64,000 nucleotides of DNA from Thalassotalea_B piscium_A (lineage in GTDB: Bacteria; Pseudomonadota; Gammaproteobacteria; Enterobacterales; Alteromonadaceae), in contig CP186339.1 of assembly GCA_049347715.1 (NCBI GenBank), positions 3,596,001-3,660,000 of the forward strand. The letters run 5' to 3'. The first letter of the stretch is position 1, and each line of letters opens with the position of its first letter. The position numbers were made by a program, and so were the translations under genes. A model generated the notes under the pieces. It was not told the DNA's origin. It saw only the letters and a list, made by a program, of their open reading frames with translations, and ran no database searches. Positions 43,029 through 53,047 of this stretch are shown one piece after another.

Positions 43029-44981
43029 TTATAACTTAAATTGGGCTAATTGGACAGTTAATGTGTCCGCAAGTTTTGACAAGTTATTACTCGCTTCGGC
43101 CGCTTTTTGAGAGGATTCAGTCACCTGATCAGCGCCAAGGGCAATATTATCTGTATTTTGATTAATACCAGAAACCATATTTTTTTGCTCTACAACCGCA
43201 GCTGAAATTTCGATTGTTGCAGTAACGATTTCCGCTACATTATTGGTGACCTGAGAAAAGGTATCTTCCACTAAACGCGTTTTTTCAACACCATTACGTG
43301 CTTTTTCAACACCTTGATTCATCGCTTCAACTGAACGATCAGCACCATTTTGTAGCTCTTCAATTATCCGTTGAATTTTAGCCGTAGAATCTTGAGTTCT
43401 AATAGCTAAAGTTCTAATTTCATCGGCAACAACCGCAAATCCACGACCTTGCTCGCCAGCTCTTGCAGCTTCAATTGCAGCATTAAGTGCTAATAAATTA
43501 GTTTGATCAGCGATCTCTCTTATCACGCTAACAAATTCTCCGATTTCACTACTGTTTTTAGCTAATTCATTAATGATAATTGACGACGCATTAACTTCTT
43601 CAGCAATATCATTAATCGCAGCACCTGTTTCACCAATAATCACTTGTCCTTTAGTCACATTATCATTAGCTACTTCGGTGAGTAATGTTGCTTCCGAAGT
43701 ATTATCTGCAATGGTTGTAACAGAATCGCTCACTTGCGCTACCGCTTGAGCAACATCATGAGTATTTTGTCGTTGTTGACGAATACTATTAGCCATTTCT
43801 TGTGTTAATAAATCAATTTCACTGGCGGATTGTTTGACATTATTTACATCACCGACAAATCCTTGCAATAACACATGTATCTTATTTTGCATTTGAGAAA
43901 AGCTAAGACCAATATCGCCTAATTCATCACAGGAATTAATTTTTAATTGTACTGAAAAATCACCATTACCTAGCCTTTCTGCGGCTAGATTAATTTCTTT
44001 CACATTAATGATCAAAGAACGATAAACCCCAAGAAATAAATAGCTACTTCCTGTGGCTAATATCAATAGGGCGATACTAAGTAACCACAAGAAACTTTCA
44101 CTACTATCATGCATTGTTTCTAGACGTTGATGTAATTTCAGATCACTCGACAAGCTTAACTCATCAAATACCGTTAAAGCATCATCAGCCAGTCTTTTAG
44201 CTTGTTGGCTAGTTAACGAGATATCTTCCGGATCTAATACTTGTTGTTTAACTGCTTTTTGCCATGTTTCTAACGCTAAATTAAATTGTTCAATTAACTC
44301 AACTTCTTGACTTAAACTTTCAGGATAACTCCGTTTAAGCTGTTGTTCTGTTTTATCTAACTGAGTTTGTAATTCATTTATACGATTATCTAAAGCTACC
44401 GCTAACGTATATGACTGGGCTGTAAAACCCTCATTGATGATTTGATTGATAAGATCTTTATAACGGGCTGTATATTCCCTTAAGGCAGGTAACCTTTGAA
44501 TAGTCGTTTCAGCGAGGTAAAAGGCCATAGCATCGCTTTCGCGAGACAAACCACTCATTGCTGCAATATTTTCTCTAATCGCAACGGTGGCCTCATAAAA
44601 CAAGTTATAAGTGGTAAAATCTGTAGCCGAAAGAGAATTACTCTGGTTTTGCCATATCTCACTAAGTTGTTCAAATTGATGCTGGCTTGAAGTCTCTTTG
44701 AAAAGTATTTGTAATGAAGCCATCTCACTATCAATTTCAGCTTTTACTGTTGAATCATTTCTCGTTAGCGCAATATTTTTTTCCAAATTAACAACTTTAT
44801 TAATTTGCCTAAAACCATCCATTTCTTGTTGATATTGCAAGAGATAAACATACTTACTTTGGATAATCCAAAAAAAACTCGCCAGTAAAGGTAAGAACAA
44901 TATACTTGCTAATAACACAAACTTTAATTTGAAACGCAGATGATTAGACAAGGATACCGCTGGACCCAACAAAATTGACAT
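43029..44981 (-). CDS. methyl-accepting chemotaxis protein with long helical sensor domain
   Basis: A chemoreceptor of 650 residues. The membrane segments are near 20-42 and 296-318, the latter followed by HAMP (NLAAERLGNGDFSVQLKINSCDELGDIG). The periplasmic domain of about 250 residues is all-helical and twice as long as a simple four-helix bundle, so it may be of the HBM type that binds organic acids. The signalling tip is NAAIEAARAGEQGRGFAVVADEIRTLA. No CheB/CheR-binding pentapeptide is visible at the C-terminus (ending VQLAQFKL). Start chosen at 44981 with site GAAGGA. Confidence 0.9.
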   Translation of the reverse strand: MSILLGPAVSLSNHLRFKLKFVLLASILFLPLLASFFWIIQSKYVYLLQYQQEMDGFRQINKVVNLEKNIALTRNDSTVKAEIDSEMASLQILFKETSSQHQFEQLSEIWQNQSNSLSATDFTTYNLFYEATVAIRENIAAMSGLSRESDAMAFYLAETTIQRLPALREYTARYKDLINQIINEGFTAQSYTLAVALDNRINELQTQLDKTEQQLKRSYPESLSQEVELIEQFNLALETWQKAVKQQVLDPEDISLTSQQAKRLADDALTVFDELSLSSDLKLHQRLETMHDSSESFLWLLSIALLILATGSSYLFLGVYRSLIINVKEINLAAERLGNGDFSVQLKINSCDELGDIGLSFSQMQNKIHVLLQGFVGDVNNVKQSASEIDLLTQEMANSIRQQRQNTHDVAQAVAQVSDSVTTIADNTSEATLLTEVANDNVTKGQVIIGETGAAINDIAEEVNASSIIINELAKNSSEIGEFVSVIREIADQTNLLALNAAIEAARAGEQGRGFAVVADEIRTLAIRTQDSTAKIQRIIEELQNGADRSVEAMNQGVEKARNGVEKTRLVEDTFSQVTNNVAEIVTATIEISAAVVEQKNMVSGINQNTDNIALGADQVTESSQKAAEASNNLSKLADTLTVQLAQFKL

Positions 44982-45087
44982 AGTATTCCTTCTTTTATAG
45001 TTTTTAGTTAACACATATTAAGTGAAGACCTCAGCATACTCACTTCCCTTTCACTTAATAAGTATTAATTAATAAAACAAAGCGTTT

Positions 45088-47109
45088 TTATATAGTCATG
45101 GCGAGCTCAGCAGCCTCTCTAATTGCGCGTTTAGCATCAAGCTCAGCAGCAACATTAGCCCCACCAATTAGATGCACAGGTTTTCCTGCTGCAATTAGAG
45201 CTTGTTGTAATGCTCGATTCGGCTCTTGCCCTGCACACACAATAATATTATCTACTGCAAGTAGTTGCGCTTCACCATTGACTTCAATGTGTAAACCTTG
45301 ATCGTCTATTGAACTATAGCTCACTCCAGCTAACATTTTCACATTATTTTTTTGCAGGGTTGCTCTATGTATCCATCCTGTTGTTTTACCCAGTCCACCA
45401 CCAACCTTAGAGGTTTTACGCTGTAACAAATAAATTTCTTTCTTAGAGGCTTGATGAACAGGTGAACTCAAAAGTGCTCCGTTGTGCTGATAGCTTTTAT
45501 CAACCCCCCAGCTTGCTAACCATTCATCAGGCTTATCAACCTGTTTTTTCTCAACTAAATAACAACCAACATCAAAGCCAATACCACCTGCACCGATAAT
45601 GGCGACTTTGTCACCTACAGGTTCTTTATCACGAAGTACTTGTATATAGCTTTTCACTTTGGGATGATCAGCCCCTGGAATATCGAGTTTTCTTGGGATA
45701 ATCCCTGTCGCCAAAACGACTTCATCAAAGCCCTGTTCCACTACTGTATTTACATCGACTTCCGTATTCAATTCAATAGTCACTTGATGCTTTTTCAATT
45801 GCACATCAAAATAGCGTAACGTTTCAAAAAACTCCTCTTTACCTGGTACTTGTTTAGCAATATTAAATTGTCCACCAATTTCACTGCTTCGATCAAACAA
45901 AGTGACATCATGCCCTTTTTGCGCAGCATATAAACTAAACGCTAAGCCTGCCGGACCCGCACCAATTACTGCTAATTTTTTACGATTTGTCGTTTTATTT
46001 ATGACTAATTCGGTTTCATAGCAGGCTTGTGGATTTACTAGACACGAGGCTCGTTTTTGCTTAAAAACATGATCTAAACAGGCCTGATTACAGCCAATAC
46101 AGGTATTAATTTCGTCACTTTTATTGTTCGCGGCTTTATTCACAAACTCAGCATCTGCCAAAAATGGACGAGCCATAGACACTATATCTGCTTGCCCATT
46201 TGCTAAAACTTCTTCTGCCACTTCAGGAGTATTAATTCGGTTAGTTGTTACTAAAGGAATGGACACTTCTTTTTTCATTTTCTCAGTGATCCAAGTGAAC
46301 GCAGCACGCGGAACCGCCGTAGAAATAGTAGGTACTCTAGCTTCATGCCAACCAATCCCTGTATTGATAATGGTAGCTCCTGCAGCTTCAATACCCTTCG
46401 CCATAGTAACAACATCTTCCCAACTATTACCGCCTTCAACTAAATCCAGCATAGACAAACGGAAAATAATAATGAATTTCTCACCTACTTTCTGGCGCAC
46501 AGACTTTACTATTTCACAACCAAGACGCATTCTATTTTCAATACTGCCCCCCCATTCGTCATCTCGATTATTTACTCTGACACAACTAAATTGGTTGATT
46601 AAATACCCTTCAGAACCCATGATTTCTACACCATCGTAGCCTGCCTTTGCAGCTAAATGTGCTGAGTAAGCAAAGTCTTTAATGGTAGATTTTATTTGGC
46701 CAACCGACATTGCTTTAGGTGTGAATGGATTAATTGGAGATTTTTTCTTACTAGAAGAAACACTAAATGGATGATACGAGTAACGGCCGGCATGTAATAG
46801 CTGCAAGCATATTTTTGTAGGATACTGATGAACCGCTTCTGTAACTTGTTTATGTTTATTTACTTGCCAAAAATGACTTAACTCACTACCAAAAGGTGCA
46901 AGTCTTCCACGCATATTTGGACTGATCCCCCCAGTCACAATAAGACCAACACCTCCTTTTGCTCTCGCTTGATAGAAGGCAGCAAGTTTAGCAAAGCCAT
47001 TTTTTTCTTCTTCAAGGCCAGTATGCATTGAGCCCATTAAGGTACGGTTTTGTAATGTTGTAAACCCTAAATCAAGGGGTTCGAGTAAATGAGAAAAAGG
47101 TGTTGTCAT
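45088..47109 (-). CDS. fadH: NADPH-dependent 2,4-dienoyl-CoA reductase
   Basis: FadH reduces 2,4-dienoyl-CoA to a 3-enoyl-CoA so that polyunsaturated fatty acids can enter beta-oxidation. The 673-residue chain has an OYE-type FMN barrel (1-370; HTGLEEEKNG, ICLQLLHAGRYSYHP, EIMGSEGYLINQFS), the 4Fe-4S cysteines in CIGCNQACLDHVFKQKRASC (about 338-357), an FAD site (VIGAGPAGLAFSLYAA, about 384) and an NADPH site (AIIGAGGIGFDVG). It is divergent from a Gre-like gene with a shared promoter region. The enzyme suits a marine bacterium handling polyunsaturated lipids. Confidence 0.93.
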   Translation of the reverse strand: MTTPFSHLLEPLDLGFTTLQNRTLMGSMHTGLEEEKNGFAKLAAFYQARAKGGVGLIVTGGISPNMRGRLAPFGSELSHFWQVNKHKQVTEAVHQYPTKICLQLLHAGRYSYHPFSVSSSKKKSPINPFTPKAMSVGQIKSTIKDFAYSAHLAAKAGYDGVEIMGSEGYLINQFSCVRVNNRDDEWGGSIENRMRLGCEIVKSVRQKVGEKFIIIFRLSMLDLVEGGNSWEDVVTMAKGIEAAGATIINTGIGWHEARVPTISTAVPRAAFTWITEKMKKEVSIPLVTTNRINTPEVAEEVLANGQADIVSMARPFLADAEFVNKAANNKSDEINTCIGCNQACLDHVFKQKRASCLVNPQACYETELVINKTTNRKKLAVIGAGPAGLAFSLYAAQKGHDVTLFDRSSEIGGQFNIAKQVPGKEEFFETLRYFDVQLKKHQVTIELNTEVDVNTVVEQGFDEVVLATGIIPRKLDIPGADHPKVKSYIQVLRDKEPVGDKVAIIGAGGIGFDVGCYLVEKKQVDKPDEWLASWGVDKSYQHNGALLSSPVHQASKKEIYLLQRKTSKVGGGLGKTTGWIHRATLQKNNVKMLAGVSYSSIDDQGLHIEVNGEAQLLAVDNIIVCAGQEPNRALQQALIAAGKPVHLIGGANVAAELDAKRAIREAAELAMTI

Positions 47110-47188
47110 AATGTCATCTTATTATTTATAGGTCTAACCTGATAACTATAAAATAGTTGTTCATTAAGCATTTGACAAGCTTTAATTT

Positions 47189-47200
47189 TGACACCTGTCA
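47189..47200. promoter_or_regulatory. possible operator/promoter element between fadH and the Gre-like gene
   Basis: A TGACA-CC-TGTCA inverted repeat sits in the 169-bp divergent gap. The preceding T makes TTGACA at 47188-47193, which with ATGAAT 17 bases later could be a sigma-70 promoter for the plus-strand gene. A fatty-acid-responsive repressor (FadR or PsrA type) might be expected for fadH, but the repeat does not match their known consensus. Confidence 0.3.
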
Positions 47201-47278
47201 GATTGAATGAATGAATTATGTTATTGATCATAATAACGCTATGATAAAATTTAATAATTAACCTTATGATGACTGCCT

Positions 47279-47761
47279 ATGAATAAACAAATTTTACTCG
47301 ATAAAATACTCTCTCATTTAACGAGTGAACATTTAACCTTGGTCGAGGCAGCCACTAGTGCGCGAGCCGCTTCTACCGATGAAGAATCGATTGCAGAAAC
47401 CCAATATGATACCTTAGCTATAGAAGCCAGTTACTTAGCTGAAGGTCAGGCAAACAGAGCAAAAGCCTTAGCGTTAGACATTGCAAAATTAAAAGAGACC
47501 CCCTTACATGCTTATACCGCTTATATGCCGATTAATATTGGTGCGCTAGTTCAAATTGATGATATTGAAAAAGGTGAGCTATGGTTTTTTATCACTCACT
47601 CTGGAGCAGGATTTAATACAACAATCAATCAAATACCTGTGACGATCATCACCACTCAATCACCTTTAGGAAAAGCAATGATAGGGAAACAAGTGGATGA
47701 TGAAATAAAGCTAACATTAGCCCATAAACAGCTATTAGCGACCATAATTAAAGTCGTTTAA
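47279..47761 (+). CDS. GreA/GreB-like protein with a variant N-terminal domain
   Basis: A 160-residue protein. The C-terminal half shows the Gre C-domain pattern (INIGALVQIDD, then SPLGKAMIGKQVDDEIKL, compare SPIARALIGKEVGDEV in GreA). The N-terminal half is a predicted coiled coil (about 5-75) with an acidic stretch TDEES (33-37) near the hairpin tip, where GreA carries its catalytic acidic pair. The canonical GDLKENAEY motif is absent. It probably binds the RNA polymerase secondary channel, but cleavage activity is doubtful. Confidence 0.68.
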   Translation: MNKQILLDKILSHLTSEHLTLVEAATSARAASTDEESIAETQYDTLAIEASYLAEGQANRAKALALDIAKLKETPLHAYTAYMPINIGALVQIDDIEKGELWFFITHSGAGFNTTINQIPVTIITTQSPLGKAMIGKQVDDEIKLTLAHKQLLATIIKVV

Positions 47762-47918
47762 CTGCTTCTAAAAGAAGATGCTTGAGGTGATTAAAGATCA
47801 AGACATCGCCCCCAATCGAGGGCGTAACATAAATGAATCTTCACGTTAACAAGAATGTCTGAGGAATTTATTCTCTTTTAACTAAACCAACGAAATACCA
47901 TTAACCAGCATGGTTAAC

Positions 47919-49289
47919 TTAAGTAGTTGGTCTTAATAAACGTTTAATTAACGCTAAATCCACCAACTTATCATCAACTTTTAAATAAGCGACTTCTTCA
48001 TTGTGGACCACAATAGCTTCAATCACACCAGGCATATTAATTAATTCTTCAGCAACTTTCTCTGCCTGCTCTTCAGAACTAATTGCGGTTTTAAAACTAT
48101 AACTTTTTGATTTTTTTAGCGGTTTCAAACCCATTGCTGCAACAAACCAAATTAAGCTCATGCCAGCCATCACTAAAAATATTAGGTGTGCGTTAAATGC
48201 ATTCGCAATTGCACCACCCATGATACCGCCACAAAATGCCCCCATAAATTGACTACTTGAATAGATGCCCATGGCACTTCCTTTCACGCCAGCAGGCGCG
48301 AGTCGAGAAAGTATTGATGGCATAGTCGCCTCTAAATAGTTAAAGGCTGTAAAAAATAGCACGACAACCAGAACTAAATTAAATACGGTATTGGGTAGAA
48401 ACCACATTAATGCTAATGCGACCGTTAATAGGAGAATCGCAGCAGTTAGCATTTCTTTTTCTTTTTGCTTTTTAATAGCCATGATCATAAAGGGCACCAT
48501 TAAAAAGAAAGACCCTAATAAGGTAGGTAAGTAGAGCTGCCAATGGTGATCTAAGCCTAAACCAGCATCGACAAATTGTTTAGGTAAAGTAACAAAACAT
48601 GCAGTTAATGCCATGTGTAAAATGAAAACACCTATATTTAAACGCAGTAGCTGAGGGTCTTTTATTAAAGATCGCAATTGTTTAGGTAATGCTACATTGT
48701 CACCACGTGGTGCTTTATTAACAGAGTGAGGTACCATAAATTGGATCATGAACATTGCACCAATAGTCAATGCAGCTGTAAACCAAAATAAACCACTTAG
48801 TCCAAATGATTCAGCGACAACAGGTCCTAACACCATAGCTAAAGTAAACGATAAACCAATAAACATACCTATCGTTGCCATAACTTTAGGGCGTTGTTCC
48901 TCTCGACTTAAATCAGCGGCAAGCGCCAGCACCGCACTTGCGATGGCCCCCATTCCTTGTAACGCCCGCCCAAAAACCACACCATAAATGGTATCTGATA
49001 AGGCTGCCACCACACTACCGAGAAGAAACACAGCTAATCCGATTAAAATAATAGGTTTTCGTCCAAATTTATCAGACAAAATCCCCATAGGTATTTGTAG
49101 CATGGCTTGCGTTAATCCATACGCACCAATAGCTAAGCCAATCCAAATAGGGCTATACCCGATTAATTCTTCACCATAAATAGCGAAGACGGGCAAAATC
49201 ATAAAAAGCCCTAACATTCGAAGACCAAAAACTGCCGCAAGTGAAAAAGCGGCTTTTTTCTCAATACTGTTTAACCCTGATGCGCTCAT
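47919..49289 (-). CDS. YajR-like major facilitator transporter with C-terminal YAM-type domain
   Basis: A product of about 456 residues with twelve membrane helices and MFS motif A (GILSDKFGRKPII, about 68-80). A cytoplasmic C-terminal domain of about 65 residues (SSEEQAEKVAEELINMPGVIEAIVVHNEEVAYLKVDDKLV) has the ferredoxin-like beta-alpha-beta pattern of the YAM domain of E. coli YajR. ATG at 49289 is preferred over a GTG at 49340, which would add a leader of 17 residues unlike the family. The substrate is unknown; drug efflux is only a family tendency. It is divergent from uvrA. Confidence 0.85.
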   Translation of the reverse strand: MSASGLNSIEKKAAFSLAAVFGLRMLGLFMILPVFAIYGEELIGYSPIWIGLAIGAYGLTQAMLQIPMGILSDKFGRKPIILIGLAVFLLGSVVAALSDTIYGVVFGRALQGMGAIASAVLALAADLSREEQRPKVMATIGMFIGLSFTLAMVLGPVVAESFGLSGLFWFTAALTIGAMFMIQFMVPHSVNKAPRGDNVALPKQLRSLIKDPQLLRLNIGVFILHMALTACFVTLPKQFVDAGLGLDHHWQLYLPTLLGSFFLMVPFMIMAIKKQKEKEMLTAAILLLTVALALMWFLPNTVFNLVLVVVLFFTAFNYLEATMPSILSRLAPAGVKGSAMGIYSSSQFMGAFCGGIMGGAIANAFNAHLIFLVMAGMSLIWFVAAMGLKPLKKSKSYSFKTAISSEEQAEKVAEELINMPGVIEAIVVHNEEVAYLKVDDKLVDLALIKRLLRPTT

Positions 49290-49422
49290 ACTAATTACTT
49301 TTAATTCAAGAAGGGGGAAAAATTCGCATAAGTTTACCACGGCAATTCAATGAACAAAATCATATATTCGACGAACGTTTTTTATGCGATAATATGCGGC
49401 TGCGATTTACTGTGGATAAATT

Positions 49423-52251
49423 ATGAGAAAGATAGAAGTTAGGGGTGCGCGTACGCATAACCTAAAGAACATCAGTTTAGATATTCCCCGCGACAAACTA
49501 ATTGTGATCACTGGCCTTTCAGGCTCAGGTAAATCATCTCTTGCCTTTGACACTTTATATGCTGAAGGTCAACGGCGTTATGTTGAATCTTTGTCTGCTT
49601 ATGCGCGTCAATTTTTATCATTGATGGAAAAACCAGACGTTGATCACATTGAGGGGTTATCACCCGCGATTTCAATTGAACAAAAATCAACTTCTCACAA
49701 CCCACGCTCAACTGTTGGTACGATTACAGAAATATATGACTATTTACGTTTGCTGTATGCCCGCGTAGGTGAACCACGTTGCCCTACTCACCATGCACCT
49801 CTTGCCGCACAAACGGTATCACAAATGGTGGATAAAGTATTAGAGCTTGAAGAAGGCACTAAGGTGATGGTACTCGCGCCTGTACTGCAAAACCGTAAAG
49901 GTGAACATGTTAAGCTACTCGACAGTTTAGCTGCTCAAGGTTATATACGTGCACGTATTGATGGTGAAGTGTGTGATTTATCTGATCCACCGCCTTTAGA
50001 GCTACAGAAAAAACATACGATTGAAGTAGTTGTTGACCGCGTAAAAGTACGCGAAGACTTGCAACTACGTTTATCTGAATCTTTTGAAACTGCCTTAGCC
50101 TTAACCGCTGGTACTGCTAAAGTCGCTTTTATGGATGACCCAAAACGAGAAGAACTACTATTTTCAGCCAATTTTGCTTGCCCACAATGTGGTTACAGCA
50201 TGCAAGAATTAGAGCCTCGTTTATTCTCATTTAACAACCCTGCTGGTGCTTGTCAATCTTGTGATGGTTTAGGTATTCAACAATTTTTTGATCCTAATCG
50301 CGTGATAGCAAACCCTGAGTTAAGTTTATCTGGCGGCGCTATTCGTGGTTGGGATAAACGTAACTTTTATTATTTTCAAATGCTTCAAGCACTCGCCGAA
50401 CATTATAAATTTGCTGTTGATAAGCCTTTTAATAAACTCGATGAAAAACATCAAGAGGTTATTTTACGAGGTAGTGGAACACAAGAAATAGAATTTAAGT
50501 ATATGAATGACCGCGGTGACATTGTTATTCGCAAACATCCATTTGAAGGCATATTAAATAATATGGATCGTCGTTATCGTGAAACAGAATCAAATGCTGT
50601 TCGTGACGAATTGTCTAAATATCTTAATAGCCAACACTGTCCTGCTTGCGACGGCTCACGATTACGTATTGAAGCACGCAATGTATTTATTGCCGATACT
50701 CCATTACATAAAATTGCAGAATTGGCGATTGCTGATGCGCTAGCCTTTTTTCAAAGTCTCGATCTCGCTGGGCAAAAAGGTCAAATCGCGGAAAAAATCT
50801 TAAAGGAAATTAATGACCGTTTAGGCTTCTTAGTTAATGTCGGTTTAAATTATTTGAACTTATCTAGAGGTGCTGACACCTTATCAGGTGGTGAAGCTCA
50901 ACGTATTCGTTTAGCAAGTCAAATAGGTGCTGGGTTAGTTGGAGTGATGTATGTCCTTGACGAACCTTCTATTGGCTTACATCAACGAGACAACGAACGA
51001 CTACTGAAAACATTAATTCATTTACGTGATTTAGGTAACACAGTAATCGTTGTTGAGCATGACGAAGATGCAATTCGCGCTGCTGATTATGTTATTGATA
51101 TTGGCCCTGGCGCGGGTGTTCATGGCGGCGAAATTATTGCACAAGGTAATGTTGATGACATATTAAAATGTGAACACTCACTTACAGGAAAATACCTTTC
51201 AGGAAGAGAGCGTATTGAAATTCCAACCACTCGCACACCCTATGATAAAAACAATGTTGTTAAGCTTATTGGCGCAACGGGTAATAATTTAAAAAATGTA
51301 GATTTAACTATTCCAAACGGTTTAATGACATGTGTCACCGGTGTTTCGGGCTCAGGAAAGTCTACCTTGATTAACGACACCCTATATAAGCTTGCTCATA
51401 TTCAATTAAATGGGGCAACAACACAAGAGCCGGCCCCTCACAAAGCTATTGAAGGGCTAGATTTACTTGATAAAGTTATCGATATTGATCAAAGTCCAAT
51501 TGGCCGTACGCCCAGATCAAATCCTGCAACTTATACCGGTATATTTACTAATATTCGTGATATTTTTTCTGGTACACAAGAAGCAAGATCTCGAGGTTAC
51601 AAACCTGGACGCTTTAGCTTTAATGTAAAAGGTGGGCGATGTGAAGCCTGCCAAGGTGACGGTGTTATTAAAGTTGAAATGCACTTTTTACCTGATGTTT
51701 ATGTACCTTGTGATGTTTGTCATGGTAAACGCTATAATCGTGAAACTCTTGAAGTGCGCTATAAAGGTAAAAATATTCATGAAGTTTTAGATATGACTAT
51801 TGAGGATGGCTTAGAATTTTTTAATGCTATTCCAGCAGTAAAACGTAAGCTACAAACGTTAATGGATGTTGGTTTAAGTTATATAAAACTTGGACAGTCG
51901 GCAACAACACTATCGGGTGGTGAAGCGCAACGAGTGAAATTATCAAAAGAACTCTCCAAACGCGATACGGGTAAAACCTTATATATTCTTGATGAGCCAA
52001 CAACAGGTCTACATTTTCACGATATAAAACAATTACTTCAAGTAATACATCGTTTACGTGACCATGGTAATACGATTGTTGTCATTGAGCACAACCTTGA
52101 TGTAATAAAAACAGCTGACTGGATCGTTGATTTAGGGCCAGAAGGTGGTTCCGGTGGTGGTGAAATACTTGCTGTGGGTACGCCAGAGCAAGTAGCAGAA
52201 CATAAAACCTCACATACAGCGAGATTTTTAAAACCACTACTTACTTCATAA
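49423..52251 (+). CDS. uvrA: excinuclease ABC subunit A
   Basis: UvrA finds bulky DNA lesions in nucleotide excision repair and loads UvrB. The 942-residue chain has two ABC modules: Walker A GLSGSGKSSLAFDTL (about 31-45) and GVSGSGKSTLINDTL (about 640-654), signatures LSGGEAQR twice, zinc-finger cysteines CPQCGYSMQELEP...CQSCDG and CEACQGDG...CDVCHG. The length equals the E. coli protein (940). No LexA box (CTGT-N8-ACAG) was found in the 133 bp between it and the MFS gene, though I may have missed a degenerate one. Confidence 0.97.
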   Translation: MRKIEVRGARTHNLKNISLDIPRDKLIVITGLSGSGKSSLAFDTLYAEGQRRYVESLSAYARQFLSLMEKPDVDHIEGLSPAISIEQKSTSHNPRSTVGTITEIYDYLRLLYARVGEPRCPTHHAPLAAQTVSQMVDKVLELEEGTKVMVLAPVLQNRKGEHVKLLDSLAAQGYIRARIDGEVCDLSDPPPLELQKKHTIEVVVDRVKVREDLQLRLSESFETALALTAGTAKVAFMDDPKREELLFSANFACPQCGYSMQELEPRLFSFNNPAGACQSCDGLGIQQFFDPNRVIANPELSLSGGAIRGWDKRNFYYFQMLQALAEHYKFAVDKPFNKLDEKHQEVILRGSGTQEIEFKYMNDRGDIVIRKHPFEGILNNMDRRYRETESNAVRDELSKYLNSQHCPACDGSRLRIEARNVFIADTPLHKIAELAIADALAFFQSLDLAGQKGQIAEKILKEINDRLGFLVNVGLNYLNLSRGADTLSGGEAQRIRLASQIGAGLVGVMYVLDEPSIGLHQRDNERLLKTLIHLRDLGNTVIVVEHDEDAIRAADYVIDIGPGAGVHGGEIIAQGNVDDILKCEHSLTGKYLSGRERIEIPTTRTPYDKNNVVKLIGATGNNLKNVDLTIPNGLMTCVTGVSGSGKSTLINDTLYKLAHIQLNGATTQEPAPHKAIEGLDLLDKVIDIDQSPIGRTPRSNPATYTGIFTNIRDIFSGTQEARSRGYKPGRFSFNVKGGRCEACQGDGVIKVEMHFLPDVYVPCDVCHGKRYNRETLEVRYKGKNIHEVLDMTIEDGLEFFNAIPAVKRKLQTLMDVGLSYIKLGQSATTLSGGEAQRVKLSKELSKRDTGKTLYILDEPTTGLHFHDIKQLLQVIHRLRDHGNTIVVIEHNLDVIKTADWIVDLGPEGGSGGGEILAVGTPEQVAEHKTSHTARFLKPLLTS

Positions 52252-52255
52252 TCAG

Positions 52256-52296
52256 TTACGGTAACCGTCATAAGTTGAACGGTTGCCGTAATTTCC
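52256..52296 (+). terminator. terminator of uvrA
   Basis: A 13-bp stem (TTACGGTAACCGT with ACGGTTGCCGTAA, one G-U pair, 10-base loop) begins 4 bases after the uvrA stop, followed by TTTCC. Confidence 0.82.
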
Positions 52297-52390
52297 TCTC
52301 TCTGACTATCTAACATTATCTTTCACTAGCATATGAGCAAAACATAAGGTTAAGATATACATTCATCTTACAATTACTTGAGTAACCCAA

Positions 52391-53047
52391 TTGCAACATA
52401 CAAATAAGCCCTCAAACCGGCATAACTATTTTATCTATATGCTCGCTTTCTGTAGCGGTTTTTGCATTATGGGCATCGAACTATTAGGTGGTCGAATTTT
52501 AGCGCCCTTTTTTGGCAGTAGCGTCCATATTTGGGGCAGTATCATTACTGTATTTATGTTGAGCTTATCACTGGGTTATTTGATCGGTGGAAAATTATCA
52601 ACAAAAGCAGCGTCCTTATCTCGGTATGGCTTAATCTTTTTAATTGCAGGTATCACAGTACTCCCTATCGCGTTGTGGTCAGCTCCGATAATGGAAGCGA
52701 TATTTTTACGTATTGAAGACAGTCGTTACGGCTCATTTCTAGCTTCTATGGCTTTATTTTTTATACCTACAATCATATTAGGCATGATATCACCCTACTC
52801 AGTTAGACTACTTGTAGTAGATAAAGAAAGAAGTGGGCAAGTCGCAGGCATGCTTTACTTTGTGTCAACGTTAGGCAGTGCCATAGGTACTATCATCACT
52901 TCGTTTTATTTTGTTTTATTGTTTGAAGTAAATGCGATTATTTATACTTTCAGTGCCATATTAATGCTGCTCGGTATTACCGCTATACTTTACCAGCGTT
53001 CAATCACAAGTACATGCCAACAAATTCCAGGAGCTTTGCATGAATAG
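52391..53047 (+). CDS. membrane subunit of a split spermidine synthase-like system
   Basis: A 218-residue, mostly hydrophobic protein with about six helices. The opening FCSGFCIMGIELLGGRILAPFFGSSVHIWGSI is the hallmark of the membrane half of fused MFS/spermidine-synthase-like proteins. The start is TTG at 52391, chosen because it leaves a short hydrophilic leader before the first helix; an ATG in the first helix at 52439 would truncate it. Its stop overlaps the next gene start by 8 bp. What this family synthesises or transports is not established. Confidence 0.75.
   Translation: MQHTNKPSNRHNYFIYMLAFCSGFCIMGIELLGGRILAPFFGSSVHIWGSIITVFMLSLSLGYLIGGKLSTKAASLSRYGLIFLIAGITVLPIALWSAPIMEAIFLRIEDSRYGSFLASMALFFIPTIILGMISPYSVRLLVVDKERSGQVAGMLYFVSTLGSAIGTIITSFYFVLLFEVNAIIYTFSAILMLLGITAILYQRSITSTCQQIPGALHE

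Noticed and set aside
47761..47918. GC-rich hairpin CGCCC/GGGCG after the Gre-like gene
   Set aside because: Only five pairs and no T tract; weak as a terminator.
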